From the IMG/VR virus record IMGVR_UViG_3300046804_001488, positions 1-35,767 of that record: 35,767 nt of DNA; one strand, written 5' to 3'. This stretch comes from a virus. Under the pieces are notes generated by a model. That model ran no database searches. It was not told where the DNA came from and saw nothing but the letters and a program-made list of their open reading frames with translations. Positions 1 through 7,722 of the stretch are shown one piece after another (position 1 is the stretch's first letter; the number at the start of each line of letters is the position of its first letter). Both the position numbers and the translations under genes were made by a program.

Positions 1-405
1 TGATGACAGGCACTAGCTTCTTCTCCATAGCCCGTTGCACAGACGCAGCCAAGATTGCAAAGAAGATAACCTATGACAACTACCGCTATGTCTTTGGGGC
101 TAACTTCCAAGACACCCAAGTAGTCAAGTCAACTGAGCGCTTGGCAAGCCTTAAAGTGTGGGAAGAACCTGTGGACACCGCCTACTATGTCATAGGCGCA
201 GACCCCGCTTACGGGTCAAGCGACTGGGCTGACCGCTTCTGTATTCAGGTCTATCGTTGCTACTCTGACGGCATGGAACAAGTCGCTGCCTTTGCCACTT
301 CAGAACTCAACACCTACCAGTTTGCTTGGGTCATTGCCCACCTTGCTGGCGCATACAAGAACTCTACCCTAAACCTTGAGGTCAATGGACCGGGGCAAGC
401 GGTCA
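1..405. repeat. Terminal overlap copy A (matches 35363-35767)
   Basis: Bases 1-127 and 279-405 are identical to 35363-35489 and 35641-35767. Between them I count about 29 substitutions in 151 bases, mostly synonymous, with two residue changes in terL (Ser/Thr and Met/Leu). The overlap closes a circular map of 35,362 bp. Both identical edges are 127 bp long, which points to assembly-graph overlap rather than a physical repeat. Confidence 0.9.
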
Positions 406-890
406 TCAACGAACTCAAGAACTTAAAGCGCCAAGCGGCTGCTATGGCTGGAGACATTGGCAGACAACTCATGGATGTCTACGGTTCGATGTCCAACTAC
501 ATTTGGAGAAGGAACGATACCCTCGGTGGAATGTCTAACTCCATTGGATGGCTGACAACCGTGCAGACCAAGGAGCGGATGCTCAACTACACCAAAGACT
601 ACTTTGAGCGCGGAATGATGGCGGTCTACGACATGGAAACCCTAGAGGAGATGAAGACCATAACGAGAGAGGGTGGGTCAATCTCAGCCTCTGGTCGCAA
701 CAAAGACGATAGGGTTATCGCTAGTGCCTTGGCTTGCGCTGCCTATGCCGAGCAGTTGCAACCTCGCCTTATTAACATGAAGATTAGCCGTGCAGTCTCA
801 CGGGCGCTAGAAGACAAGACCCCAGAGGAAGTAGCTGTCGGCAGAAATGTCTCAGACTACCTCAAAAGGATAGGGGTCTATGGAACATAA
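1..890 (+). CDS. terL: Terminase large subunit, C-terminal part (gene continues from window end)
   Basis: This is the nuclease half of the DNA-packaging motor, which cuts the genome concatemer after the capsid is filled. The first ATG is at base 3, but that is internal: the same codons occur in frame at 35365 of the N-terminal part, so joining both gives about 586 residues, a normal TerL length. Visible nuclease motifs are VIGADPAYG (first metal aspartate), NLEVNGPGQ (conserved glutamate) and a late DDRVIASALA aspartate pair, the usual RNase H-fold arrangement. The 3' end overlaps the next gene by 11 bases. The family call is secure; the packaging type (headful or cohesive end) cannot be read from the sequence. 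Confidence 0.93.
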   Translation, partial: MTGTSFFSIARCTDAAKIAKKITYDNYRYVFGANFQDTQVVKSTERLASLKVWEEPVDTAYYVIGADPAYGSSDWADRFCIQVYRCYSDGMEQVAAFATSELNTYQFAWVIAHLAGAYKNSTLNLEVNGPGQAVINELKNLKRQAAAMAGDIGRQLMDVYGSMSNYIWRRNDTLGGMSNSIGWLTTVQTKERMLNYTKDYFERGMMAVYDMETLEEMKTITREGGSISASGRNKDDRVIASALACAAYAEQLQPRLINMKISRAVSRALEDKTPEEVAVGRNVSDYLKRIGVYGT

Positions 891-1674
891 CAATCTGACC
901 ATCGTGGCTGTCTACGGCAACGGTGATGGCGCACAAGCTATCCCCGCCATAGAGCGCAGTATGAAGGAATTGCCTAGTTCTTTGGGATTACTGCTCTCCC
1001 TTGAGCGCCCTCAAAATTTGCCACTAGATGTGGCGTGGGAAAGAATCGGGGCGCTTAACTATCAACAATACTCAGTCTTTGTGATGCACAGCCTCCACTC
1101 TTTCATTAAGACTGATTATTGCTTGATTGTTCAAGAAGACGGTTGGGTATTAAACGGTAAGAACTTCTCTCCCAATTACTACAAATATGACTACATTGGC
1201 GCACCTTGTCATGCAGCCATTGTTGGCAACGAATTACAACTTGGCTTTACTTGGATTGATAAGCCAGAGCGCATAGTCATCCAAAATGGTGGCTTTAGCC
1301 TGAGAAGCAAGCGCTTCCTAGAAGCCCCAAACAAGTATGGCTTGATACACATCCCATCTCAAAACAATCAACTATGGAATGAGGATGTACAACTGACAGG
1401 CATTTATAGACCCATCCTAGAGGTCTATGGTCTTAAATTTGCCCCAGAATCTCTTGCCAAGCACTTTTCTATTGAATATCTAGCCCCAACATTTCACGAT
1501 GACTTGAACCTTGACCAGCTTTTTGGTCACCATGCCCCATCCCGTAAGTTAGTTAGCACTAACCATGTGGTTGTTGATTCAAACTCATTAGAGTCTTACA
1601 AAGAAGCGGATGTGCTTGCCCATCTACAAAACCTTGGATACACCGTAGAGTATGTTGTCAGACGTAATCCCTAA
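880..1674 (+). CDS. DUF5672-like protein, probable sugar-modifying enzyme
   Basis: This 264-residue protein resembles the DUF5672 family, found beside glycosyltransferases in bacteria and phages. Recognisable blocks are DYCLIVQEDGWVLN near residue 80, DYIGAPCH near 105, QNGGFSLRS near 138 and WNEDVQLTG near 167; the acidic QEDG and NED motifs suggest a GT-A-like, metal-dependent fold. It overlaps terL by 11 bases and is overlapped by the next gene, so it belongs to the late operon. Glycosylation of a virion or surface component is inference. It is one of four sugar-enzyme-like genes in this genome. Confidence 0.7.
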   Translation: MEHNNLTIVAVYGNGDGAQAIPAIERSMKELPSSLGLLLSLERPQNLPLDVAWERIGALNYQQYSVFVMHSLHSFIKTDYCLIVQEDGWVLNGKNFSPNYYKYDYIGAPCHAAIVGNELQLGFTWIDKPERIVIQNGGFSLRSKRFLEAPNKYGLIHIPSQNNQLWNEDVQLTGIYRPILEVYGLKFAPESLAKHFSIEYLAPTFHDDLNLDQLFGHHAPSRKLVSTNHVVVDSNSLESYKEADVLAHLQNLGYTVEYVVRRNP

Positions 1675-2050
1675 GCGTGAGCTACTAGCCATCATCAAGC
1701 GCTTTATCAAAGACAAGAACAGAGGCATCTCTGTCAAACTCTTTGCCGAGCTGTGTGGGATAAACAAGGAGCATTTGCTAGATGTTTTCTACTTTCGCGT
1801 CCATCCTCTGACCGAATACATCCAAATACGGGTCAGCAAAGGCTACAAAGCATGGGAAAAGGGCGAAGTAGCCATCATGCAGAACCGTGACAAGACCAGA
1901 TTTGTGTCGTATAGACGCGAAGCAAAGCCTAGATTGGCTAGAACAACGGGTTTACACCTAGTCAATGGGCAAATAAAGGTAAAGGTAGGGGTGAGTAATC
2001 ATGGGGATTACTCTAAGCCTACCCTTGATGAATTACTTGAAAGGGGATAA
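1652..2050 (+). CDS. Hypothetical protein, possible DNA-binding
   Basis: This basic 132-residue protein starts inside the end of the previous gene in another frame. Residues 20-60 (ISVKLFAELCGINKEHLLDV) read like a helix-turn-helix, followed by a Lys/Arg-rich tail. Its place between terL and portal would suit a packaging accessory such as a small terminase, but I see no diagnostic motif, so no function is assigned. Confidence 0.75.
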   Translation: MLSDVIPKRELLAIIKRFIKDKNRGISVKLFAELCGINKEHLLDVFYFRVHPLTEYIQIRVSKGYKAWEKGEVAIMQNRDKTRFVSYRREAKPRLARTTGLHLVNGQIKVKVGVSNHGDYSKPTLDELLERG

Positions 2051-2052
2051 CT

Positions 2053-2550
2053 ATGGCGGTCTTAAAGGACTACAAATGCGATAAACACGGGTATTTTGAG
2101 AGCAGAGAAGCTAAATGCCCGATGAAAAACTGCTCTGAAGAGGTCTATGTGGTGTTTCTACAAGCGCCAGCCCTCATGTCAGACGCTACCAAGAAAAATG
2201 ACCGCACGGTCAAGCAATTAGCGATGGATTTTGATATGACAGACATCAAATCCACCCGTGAGGGCGAGAATCAGTCAGGATTCTTTACTCGCAAGAACAA
2301 AACAAGCAAAAAGCAGTTGGAGAAGGAAGCACAGATTGCTGCCGAGCGCCCAAGAGAGGCTAGACCGGGCGATGCCGCCATTTGGGGCGGTGACCAACGC
2401 TTTAGCATGAGTAATCTGCTCAGGGGCAACGCGATTAGACCAGTTCGTGACGAAGCAGTATCATTCAACCCTCAAAGTGCTGGCAATTTGACAGGACCGA
2501 AGGCGGCAAGTTATATTGCAGACCACGAAAACCTTGCGATAAAGAAATAG
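2053..2550 (+). CDS. Hypothetical protein with N-terminal zinc-ribbon-like motif
   Basis: This 165-residue protein opens with four possible zinc ligands: Cys9, His12, Cys22 and Cys27 in DYKCDKHGYFESREAKCPMK. The short knuckle resembles the FmdB-type ribbon. The rest is charged and probably flexible, with GFFTRKNKTSKKQLEKEAQ in the middle. It starts two bases after the previous stop and ends one base before the portal start. A structural or packaging accessory role is inferred from position only. Confidence 0.75.
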   Translation: MAVLKDYKCDKHGYFESREAKCPMKNCSEEVYVVFLQAPALMSDATKKNDRTVKQLAMDFDMTDIKSTREGENQSGFFTRKNKTSKKQLEKEAQIAAERPREARPGDAAIWGGDQRFSMSNLLRGNAIRPVRDEAVSFNPQSAGNLTGPKAASYIADHENLAIKK

Positions 2551-4176
2551 ATGCGGATACCAAGCAACGATTTATTGAGAGAGCAGTTTTGCCGTGACTT
2601 GATTGAAAAGTGCATGGTGTCCTTGCAAGAGCGCAAAGGAGACTACGCTGCTCTACGCTCTTGGTTCTTGTTCGGTGCTGGTCCAGATGAGTCTCCGACC
2701 ATCTTCAACAAAATCTATCCGCACATTGACCAACTCACATCCTTCCTCTACTCCGCAGAGACAACCCGTTTCTCCATCAACGTAGGGGCATCTGTTCCAA
2801 ATCAGGAACACATCAAGATTCCAAGACTCACTCTTGCCTTGAATGATGAATGGCTTAACTCCAATGCTGACCAAGTATTTAGCTCTGCCCTTACTTGGTC
2901 ACTTGTCTTTAACTCCACCTTTGTCAAACTCGTCTACAACAATGGCATCCATCCCTACATGGTCGAGCCAGCCAGTATTGGCGTATTGCGAGAAGACACC
3001 CCTTATACAGATAGGCAAGAAGCCCTTGTCCAAACGTACTACATCACGAAGTCGGAGCTATTCGCCCGTCTGTATTCCCATCCAAAACGCGAGTCAATCG
3101 TCAAACGCATAACGACTAGCATCCATACTAAAACCGAGGATTTGCCAGAGGGCGTTGACCGACTCATCATGTCGCAGTCCAACCCCACTATCTACGGTAA
3201 CGTCAACCTAGACCTCTTTGGCATGAACCGCTACAAGGCGCGTGTAGCCGAAGAAACCGTCAAGATGTATGAACTATGGGTCTGGAATGATGAGACTGAA
3301 GACTATCAAGTCATCACAATGGCTGACCCAGATGTGTTCATCTACGACAGAACTGGCAAAGAGATGTTCTTAAAAGGCGAATGTCCTTTTGTTCAAGTCT
3401 GCCCAAACCCTCAGTTTGACTACTACTGGGGACAGTCTGAGGTTCAGCGACTTATCTTCTTACAGCAGTTACGCAATAACCGCATGACTGAAATCCTTGA
3501 TTTGCTCTCTAAGCAAGTCTCGCCCCCAACAGCGCTGACAGGCTTTACAGGCATCTTGGATGAAAAGAACTTTGCGCTAAACCGCGCTGGTGGCTTGTTG
3601 GCTACTGATATGCCAAACGCCAAGGCTGAACGCCTAGCCCCAGAGATGCCCTCATCTTTGTTTGAGGTTATCCACGAAGTAGACGCAATGTTCTCAGAAG
3701 CCTCTGGCATCTCCTCTGTCTTGCAAGGCAAGGGAGAGTCTGGTGTTCGCTCCTCTGGTCACGCTTCCCAATTAGCCCGTCTTGGTTCTAGCCGAGCCAA
3801 GAAACGCGCTCTTATCGTAGAAGACTCGCTAGAGAAGGTAGCCACGCTCTACCTCAAACTCATGCAAGCCTACGACAAGACGCACTTCAAAGACGAAGAC
3901 GGTCACCCATTCATTGCCGAGCAGTTCACGAAAGACTATGTGGTCAAGGTCGATGCCCACTCCAATTCGCCCATCTTCACAGAGGATTTGCGCCAGTTAG
4001 CGTTCAATCTCTTTAAGGCTAAGGCTATCGACACCGAGTCACTACTTGACTTACTTGAACCACCGATGAAACAATTACTCAAAGACAAGTTGAAAAAGAG
4101 AGAGCAACAACAAGCCTCTCAACCTCAACCCCAAGAGCCTCCGCAAAGAGGCAAGCCTGACTTGAAAGCACTTTGA
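2551..4176 (+). CDS. Portal protein
   Basis: The 541-residue product has the length and position of a podovirus portal, the dodecameric ring at the capsid vertex through which DNA enters and leaves. The N-terminus has the typical RDLIEKCMVSLQERKGDYAA helix and LFGAGPDESPTIFNKIYPHI segment. The middle has CPFVQVCPNPQFDYYWGQSE followed by the helical VQRLIFLQQLRNNRMTEILD, characteristic of the portal stem and crown. The C-terminus is a Gln/Pro-rich tail (QQQASQPQPQEPPQRG). Its ATG follows the previous stop directly, and its TGA overlaps the next ATG. Confidence 0.9.
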   Translation: MRIPSNDLLREQFCRDLIEKCMVSLQERKGDYAALRSWFLFGAGPDESPTIFNKIYPHIDQLTSFLYSAETTRFSINVGASVPNQEHIKIPRLTLALNDEWLNSNADQVFSSALTWSLVFNSTFVKLVYNNGIHPYMVEPASIGVLREDTPYTDRQEALVQTYYITKSELFARLYSHPKRESIVKRITTSIHTKTEDLPEGVDRLIMSQSNPTIYGNVNLDLFGMNRYKARVAEETVKMYELWVWNDETEDYQVITMADPDVFIYDRTGKEMFLKGECPFVQVCPNPQFDYYWGQSEVQRLIFLQQLRNNRMTEILDLLSKQVSPPTALTGFTGILDEKNFALNRAGGLLATDMPNAKAERLAPEMPSSLFEVIHEVDAMFSEASGISSVLQGKGESGVRSSGHASQLARLGSSRAKKRALIVEDSLEKVATLYLKLMQAYDKTHFKDEDGHPFIAEQFTKDYVVKVDAHSNSPIFTEDLRQLAFNLFKAKAIDTESLLDLLEPPMKQLLKDKLKKREQQQASQPQPQEPPQRGKPDLKAL

Positions 4177-4349
4177 TGGCAACACAGCAATTAACGCCAA
4201 AGGCAGACCAACCTAGAGTAACGACTGGAGAATTGGGTCGCTCTGAGAGAGCTGGCGCTGGTGGCACATTGCAGTACAAGAATGTTGATGTTAGAGTTAA
4301 TCCCGCAGCGAAAGCGATGCGCTCTATGCGTCAAATGAAACGGACTTAG
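4176..4349 (+). CDS. Small basic hypothetical protein (57 aa)
   Basis: This ORF begins at an ATGA overlap with the portal stop and encodes 57 residues. It is polar and Gly/Arg-rich (VTTGELGRSERAGAGGTLQY) and ends in the basic helix AAKAMRSMRQMKRT. The 4-base coupling to the portal is the main evidence that it is translated. Its stop codon TAG is part of the AGGAGA ribosome site of the following minigene. No function is recognised; a head accessory is possible from context. Confidence 0.7.
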   Translation: MATQQLTPKADQPRVTTGELGRSERAGAGGTLQYKNVDVRVNPAAKAMRSMRQMKRT

Positions 4350-4358
4350 GAGAACACC

Positions 4359-4394
4359 ATGTACAAGAAGCGCGGACGTAAATCTTGTAGATAA
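4359..4394 (+). CDS. Tiny basic minigene 1 (11 aa, MYKKRGRKSCR)
   Basis: A strong AGGAGA ribosome site lies seven bases before this ATG, and an 11-residue peptide follows: MYKKRGRKSCR, with seven Lys or Arg residues. It shares a GRKS core with the second minigene about 80 bases downstream. It would be too short for any gene caller. By analogy with the very small, highly basic DNA-condensing proteins of microviruses it could help compact DNA, but this is inference. It may also be a leader peptide for the stem-loops that follow. Confidence 0.45.
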   Translation: MYKKRGRKSCR

Positions 4395-4397
4395 AGA

Positions 4398-4436
4398 TTT
4401 CCCCGAAAGGGAAAAGGGGTGTGGCTTCCTTCCCCT
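4398..4436 (+). other. Two adjacent stem-loops between the minigenes
   Basis: TTTCCC at 4398-4403 pairs with GGGAAA at 4409-4414 around a five-base loop. AGGGG at 4415-4419 then pairs with CCCCT at 4432-4436. Neither is followed by a T-run, so they look more like RNA processing or stability elements than terminators. Confidence 0.4.
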
Positions 4437-4473
4437 AACCAAAAGGTCGCTGCCTCTAACTATGGAGAAGACT

Positions 4474-4512
4474 ATGCGTAAAGCACGTAAAGGTCGTAAG
4501 AGCCGCAAGTAA
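4474..4512 (+). CDS. Tiny basic minigene 2 (12 aa, MRKARKGRKSRK)
   Basis: GGAG lies six to seven bases before the ATG at 4474, which supports this start over an in-frame ATG at 4462 that has no ribosome site. The peptide MRKARKGRKSRK has nine basic residues of twelve and carries the GRKS core seen in minigene 1. The pair looks like a tandem duplication of a nucleic-acid-binding peptide. Function is unknown; DNA compaction in the head is a guess from composition and its place between portal and capsid genes. Confidence 0.5.
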   Translation: MRKARKGRKSRK

Positions 4513-4540
4513 TTAGCGGGGGTTACAGCCCCTTCTAATT
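4511..4540 (+). terminator. Stem-loop after minigene 2 (possible terminator)
   Basis: AATTAG at 4511-4516 pairs with CTAATT at 4535-4540, and GGGG at 4518-4521 pairs with CCCC at 4529-4532 around a seven-base loop. The stem overlaps the minigene 2 stop codon. No U-tract follows, so it may be an mRNA-stabilising hairpin rather than an intrinsic terminator. Confidence 0.4.
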
Positions 4541-4597
4541 GCGTGGCTTGACCACTCAAATTCCTTCGGGGGGCTGGAATCTAAACTTGCCCTCCAC

Positions 4598-4626
4598 TTG
4601 ACAAACTACAATAGTTTGGTTTAATC
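4598..4626 (+). promoter_or_regulatory. Candidate promoter with inverted repeat in the spacer
   Basis: A perfect -35 hexamer TTGACA sits at 4598-4603. The -10 at 4621-4626 (TTAATC, 17-base spacer) is weak. Between them is a perfect 7-base inverted repeat, CAAACTA-caa-TAGTTTG at 4602-4618, that overlaps the last two bases of the -35. It could be an operator or an RNA hairpin. It lies about 30 bases before the next gene, in the widest gap of the head region (4513-4654), which otherwise holds only small hairpins. Confidence 0.4.
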
Positions 4627-4654
4627 CGAACTGTTGAAAAGATAGAGGGCATTT

Positions 4655-5143
4655 ATGGCAGACGAAAAAATGTTGGATTTGATTCGCTCACAGCAAGGTG
4701 GAACTCCCTCTGCTGCACCCGAACCATCAATGTCTGATGCTTCAACTCCCCCAATGTCTGCACCGATGTCTACGCCCGAACCCAAGATGGGAAACAAAGA
4801 AGGTGCGTTAGTTAACATAAGTATGGCGATGGACTTGATTGAACAAGCCTTGCCAAGCCTCGGTAGCGAATCTGAAGAAGGGCAAAAAGCCCTTGCCGCT
4901 ATTCGTAGCCTGACTGGTGTCCTCGGTCAGAAGAAACAAAAAACTGGTGAATTACAGCAGTCTGAGATTATTCAGATGCTCCAGAACTTGCCCCAAGCTG
5001 GCGGTGCTACGCCAGAAGGTCGGGCAATGTCTCAAGCCCCGGCTGTTCCAAACTTGCCGCCAATGCCGGGCGCAGCCCCTAGCCCCATGTCAATGCCGGG
5101 TGCTGGTGGAGGTGGCGCTTCCCCCCAACCAACCCCAATGTAA
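4655..5143 (+). CDS. Hypothetical head-region protein with Pro/Met-rich ends
   Basis: This 162-residue protein has low-complexity Pro/Ala/Ser/Met-rich ends (SMSDASTPPMSAPMSTPEPK; GAAPSPMSMPGAGGGGASPQ) flanking a helical core near residues 48-110 (VNISMAMDLIEQALPSLGSE). It is acidic overall and lies between portal and capsid genes, where scaffold or head-assembly proteins often occur. It is the first gene after the candidate promoter at 4598. No family is recognised. Confidence 0.75.
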   Translation: MADEKMLDLIRSQQGGTPSAAPEPSMSDASTPPMSAPMSTPEPKMGNKEGALVNISMAMDLIEQALPSLGSESEEGQKALAAIRSLTGVLGQKKQKTGELQQSEIIQMLQNLPQAGGATPEGRAMSQAPAVPNLPPMPGAAPSPMSMPGAGGGGASPQPTPM

Positions 5144-5153
5144 GGAGAATCCC

Positions 5154-5339
5154 TTGGATTTATTTAAACCCCGTGGCGCTAACAACCCACGCAGACCCAC
5201 AGACAACAACCAACAAAATGGTGTTGTAACCAACACTCCACGCTTTTCCCAACTGGGTGGCTTGGACTCTCCAACTGCAACTGGTTCTAAGAACAAGATG
5301 CAAGTCCAAAAGCCCGGTGACGGTAAAAAAGTAATCTGA
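5154..5339 (+). CDS. Small hypothetical protein with TTG start (61 aa)
   Basis: AAGGAG lies seven bases before TTG 5154, and the reading frame from there gives 61 residues beginning MDLFKPRGANNPRRPTDNN. No ATG gives a sensible alternative, and the longer ORF in this frame runs back over the previous gene and is a shadow. The product is Asn/Gln/Pro-rich and basic, probably unstructured, ending in KPGDGKKVI. The next gene follows 18 bases later with its own GGGGATAACT leader. Confidence 0.65.
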   Translation: MDLFKPRGANNPRRPTDNNQQNGVVTNTPRFSQLGGLDSPTATGSKNKMQVQKPGDGKKVI

Positions 5340-5357
5340 TTGAACTAGGGGATAACT

Positions 5358-5888
5358 ATGTCTTTAGAAGATATGAGCTTTGAGCAACGCGACCAAATGG
5401 CGTTGCTAATGCGTGAGCTGTCTGACAATCCTGAGACTCGCAAAGAAATACTGCGCCTGACCAAGAAGGTCAAGCCCGGTCTTGTCATTCCTGAGTTGGA
5501 TATTGAAGAACACACCTCTTCTGCGGTAGCCAACGCTAACAAGCGTGTCGAGGAACTAGAAGCCAAGATGCGTGAGAAGGAAGCGCTTGCTGACTTAGAG
5601 TCACGCAGAATGAAGCTCATCAAAAAAGGCTTGATTCAAGACGAAAACGAAATTGAAGAAGTCGAGAAAGTAATGCTTGATAAGGGCATCACAAATCACG
5701 AAGTCGCTGCCGAGTATTGGCAATGGATGAAACAATCCGCAGTACCGACACCGACTGGCTACAACCCAAGTGCTGTTGCGAAGTTTGATTTAGGTAAATA
5801 CTATAAGAACCCAGTTATGGCTGCGAGGGATGAAGCCTCCAAAGCGCTCAATGAGTTGCGGAGAAATCCAAAACCCATTGGTTTGTAA
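5358..5888 (+). CDS. Putative scaffolding protein (coiled coil, before capsid gene)
   Basis: The 176-residue protein is strongly charged and helical. Residues 60-110 form a likely coiled coil (ANKRVEELEAKMREKEALAD, then heptad-like KLIKKGLIQDENEIEEVEKV). It lies directly before the major capsid gene, the classic scaffold position, and the C-terminus is basic (ALNELRRNPKPIGL), as in scaffold proteins that bind the shell interior. The role is inferred from position and composition, not from a motif. Confidence 0.65.
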   Translation: MSLEDMSFEQRDQMALLMRELSDNPETRKEILRLTKKVKPGLVIPELDIEEHTSSAVANANKRVEELEAKMREKEALADLESRRMKLIKKGLIQDENEIEEVEKVMLDKGITNHEVAAEYWQWMKQSAVPTPTGYNPSAVAKFDLGKYYKNPVMAARDEASKALNELRRNPKPIGL

Positions 5889-5916
5889 CAGGGGATATTT
5901 TTTTTAGGAGATAACC

Positions 5917-6918
5917 ATGCCTATTGGTGGCGGTATCGTTCCAGCAACGGGGTCAACCCAATACACGGAGTTAACTTACGTTACCCGTAGGGCATTTATC
6001 CCTAAGCTGGTCGTTCAACTTTATAACTCTACGCCCTTGATGGCAGCGTTGATTGCTAACAGTCAATCTGCTTCTGGTGGTGTTTCATCTGTAACCGTGC
6101 CAGTTCAAGGCGCTCAATTTGTCAACGCCCAATGGTCTGACTACTCTGGTTCATTCAACCAGCCTTCAGTTCAACAAGGTGCTTTCAACGCTGAGTTTGA
6201 CTTGAAACTGATGATTGCCCCTGTCCCGTTCCTCGGAATGGAAGGTGCAGTTCAGCAAGACGCTGCAATCATTCCTTTGATTGAAGCCCGTATGAACGAT
6301 GCTACAAACGTGATGATGGATGCAATGGCAACCGCCTTGTATACCAACAGCACAAATACGCAGCAGTTCACAGGCTTGCCAGCCGCAGTCTCTGCCTCTG
6401 GAACATACGGCAACATCAGCCGTTCTGCCTACACATGGTGGCAGTCCAAGGCTTACTCTGCTGGTAACGTCAACCCAACCCGTCAAAACATCTTGCAGTA
6501 CATCTCTGGTACTGTGAAGAATGGTGCTGAAGTGCCATCTTTTGGTGTTTGCGGATTTGGTACTTGGACGCTGTTGGCTCAAGACTTTGTTGGTCAAGAG
6601 CAATATGTAATCACACCCGGTAATGGTTTCGATGGTGATGCTAACGGTCCTCAAGCCGCTTTCCGCGCTTTGATGGTCGCTGGTGTGCCAATCTACCCAG
6701 ACCCATACTGCCCAGAAGGTACTGTGTACTTCTTGAATACTAACTACCTATCGCTCTATGTCCATGAGCAAGGTTCGTTTGTGTTTACAGGATTTGAGTC
6801 CACACTCCCGAACTGGCAAATCGGTTATGTCGGTGCTGTTCTGATGATTGCTGAGATGGTTTCTACGAAGCCTAAGTCAATGTCAGTAGTGTCGGGTTAC
6901 AACTCTTTGTCACTATAA
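5917..6918 (+). CDS. Major capsid protein (HK97-like fold expected)
   Basis: The 333-residue product is the best capsid candidate. It is preceded by a very strong ribosome site (TTTAGGAGATAACC) and follows a scaffold-like gene. The sequence has the AFIPKLVVQLYNSTPLMAAL N-arm, a long acidic helix near residues 120-145 (IPLIEARMNDATNVMMDAMA), and a beta-rich C-terminal half with GVPIYPDPYCPEGTVYFLNT and FVFTGFESTLPNWQIGYVG. These patterns match uncultured podophage capsid proteins; the fold is expected from the family. Confidence 0.85.
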   Translation: MPIGGGIVPATGSTQYTELTYVTRRAFIPKLVVQLYNSTPLMAALIANSQSASGGVSSVTVPVQGAQFVNAQWSDYSGSFNQPSVQQGAFNAEFDLKLMIAPVPFLGMEGAVQQDAAIIPLIEARMNDATNVMMDAMATALYTNSTNTQQFTGLPAAVSASGTYGNISRSAYTWWQSKAYSAGNVNPTRQNILQYISGTVKNGAEVPSFGVCGFGTWTLLAQDFVGQEQYVITPGNGFDGDANGPQAAFRALMVAGVPIYPDPYCPEGTVYFLNTNYLSLYVHEQGSFVFTGFESTLPNWQIGYVGAVLMIAEMVSTKPKSMSVVSGYNSLSL

Positions 6919-6930
6919 GGAGAACTAACC

Positions 6931-7257
6931 ATGTCATTAAGCACAAACAAAATCATCCTATCTGGCGCACAAAGCAATACGGCTGGTGCGTACTTCTTAA
7001 CGACCACGGTGACATCTACTAGTACTGGTAACGGTACGGTGATTCCTGCTGGTGTGTATATCATGTTCCCACAGGCAAACACCTCTGTGGTGGCTTACAA
7101 CGGTTCGTCTAATGCGACTGTTATTGCTGCCAATACTGGTGGTGTCATCATCTCTGATGGTGTGAACGTATATGCTAAATCTACTGCTACTGCTGATACC
7201 GTGACCCTGTTGGCAACCAACGGTGGTCAGAATGTCTCTAGCACTTACGCAAGTTAA
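6931..7257 (+). CDS. Small beta-rich structural protein, decoration candidate
   Basis: The 108-residue protein follows the capsid gene with an AAGGAGAACTAACC leader. It is almost entirely Thr/Ser/Ala/Val/Gly with alternating hydrophobic residues (TVTSTSTGNGTVIPAGVYIM), as in small beta-sandwich decoration or head-fibre proteins. There are no cysteines and few charges. Its position after the capsid gene suggests a shell-decorating protein, but no family is recognised. Confidence 0.7.
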   Translation: MSLSTNKIILSGAQSNTAGAYFLTTTVTSTSTGNGTVIPAGVYIMFPQANTSVVAYNGSSNATVIAANTGGVIISDGVNVYAKSTATADTVTLLATNGGQNVSSTYAS

Positions 7258-7266
7258 GGAGACATC

Positions 7267-7719
7267 ATGGCTAACGCTGATTCAGTAGGTCAATTTACTC
7301 TTGATAGCTTCAGCAATGGTCGCATTGGCATTGTTCGTGCCACTACTTTGAATACGTCTGGTAATGCAGTCATTACCGTTCCAATTCTTAGCGGTGGTTT
7401 GACAAACGGAGGCGGGACTGCTAACTCTGGTGGAATTATTGTGCGGAGAGTTACCGTGCAAAACCCATCAGGCTCAGTAGCATCTGCTAATGTCTCAATC
7501 GGTGTAACTGGTGATGGCGCAAACTTGATTACTGCAAACACAGTACTCTCAAGCGTTGCTGGAACTGGAAGATACCAAGACATTAGTGCCGCTTCCCCTT
7601 ACACCACAACCGTGGTGTCTGGTAGTGTGACCCAATGCCTCTATGTCAACGTAAATACGGTTGCTGGCAACGCCAACACCGTAGATATTGTTGTCTGGGG
7701 CGATGTTGTAAGTTTCTAA
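7267..7719 (+). CDS. Beta-rich virion protein (150 aa), unknown
   Basis: This protein has the same Thr/Val/Asn/Gly-rich composition as the preceding gene and a clean AAGGAGACATC leader. The middle carries GGLTNGGGTANSGGIIVRRV, then VSIGVTGDGANLITANTVL. It looks like another single-domain beta protein of the shell or head vertex. The following gene starts four bases after its stop. Assignment rests on composition and position. Confidence 0.7.
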   Translation: MANADSVGQFTLDSFSNGRIGIVRATTLNTSGNAVITVPILSGGLTNGGGTANSGGIIVRRVTVQNPSGSVASANVSIGVTGDGANLITANTVLSSVAGTGRYQDISAASPYTTTVVSGSVTQCLYVNVNTVAGNANTVDIVVWGDVVSF

Positions 7720-7722
7720 GCT

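Noticed and set aside
1-405. A physical direct terminal repeat as in T7
   Set aside because: The two copies are not identical, and identical edges of exactly 127 bp are better explained by the assembly graph; a true terminal repeat would be identical.
4191-4559. A 122-residue minus-strand ORF over the minigenes
   Set aside because: It is antisense to the 57-residue gene and both minigenes, has no ribosome site, and no neighbours on that strand.
6166-6654. A 162-residue minus-strand ORF
   Set aside because: It is antisense to the major capsid gene; the composition (Cys- and His-rich) is that of a shadow frame.
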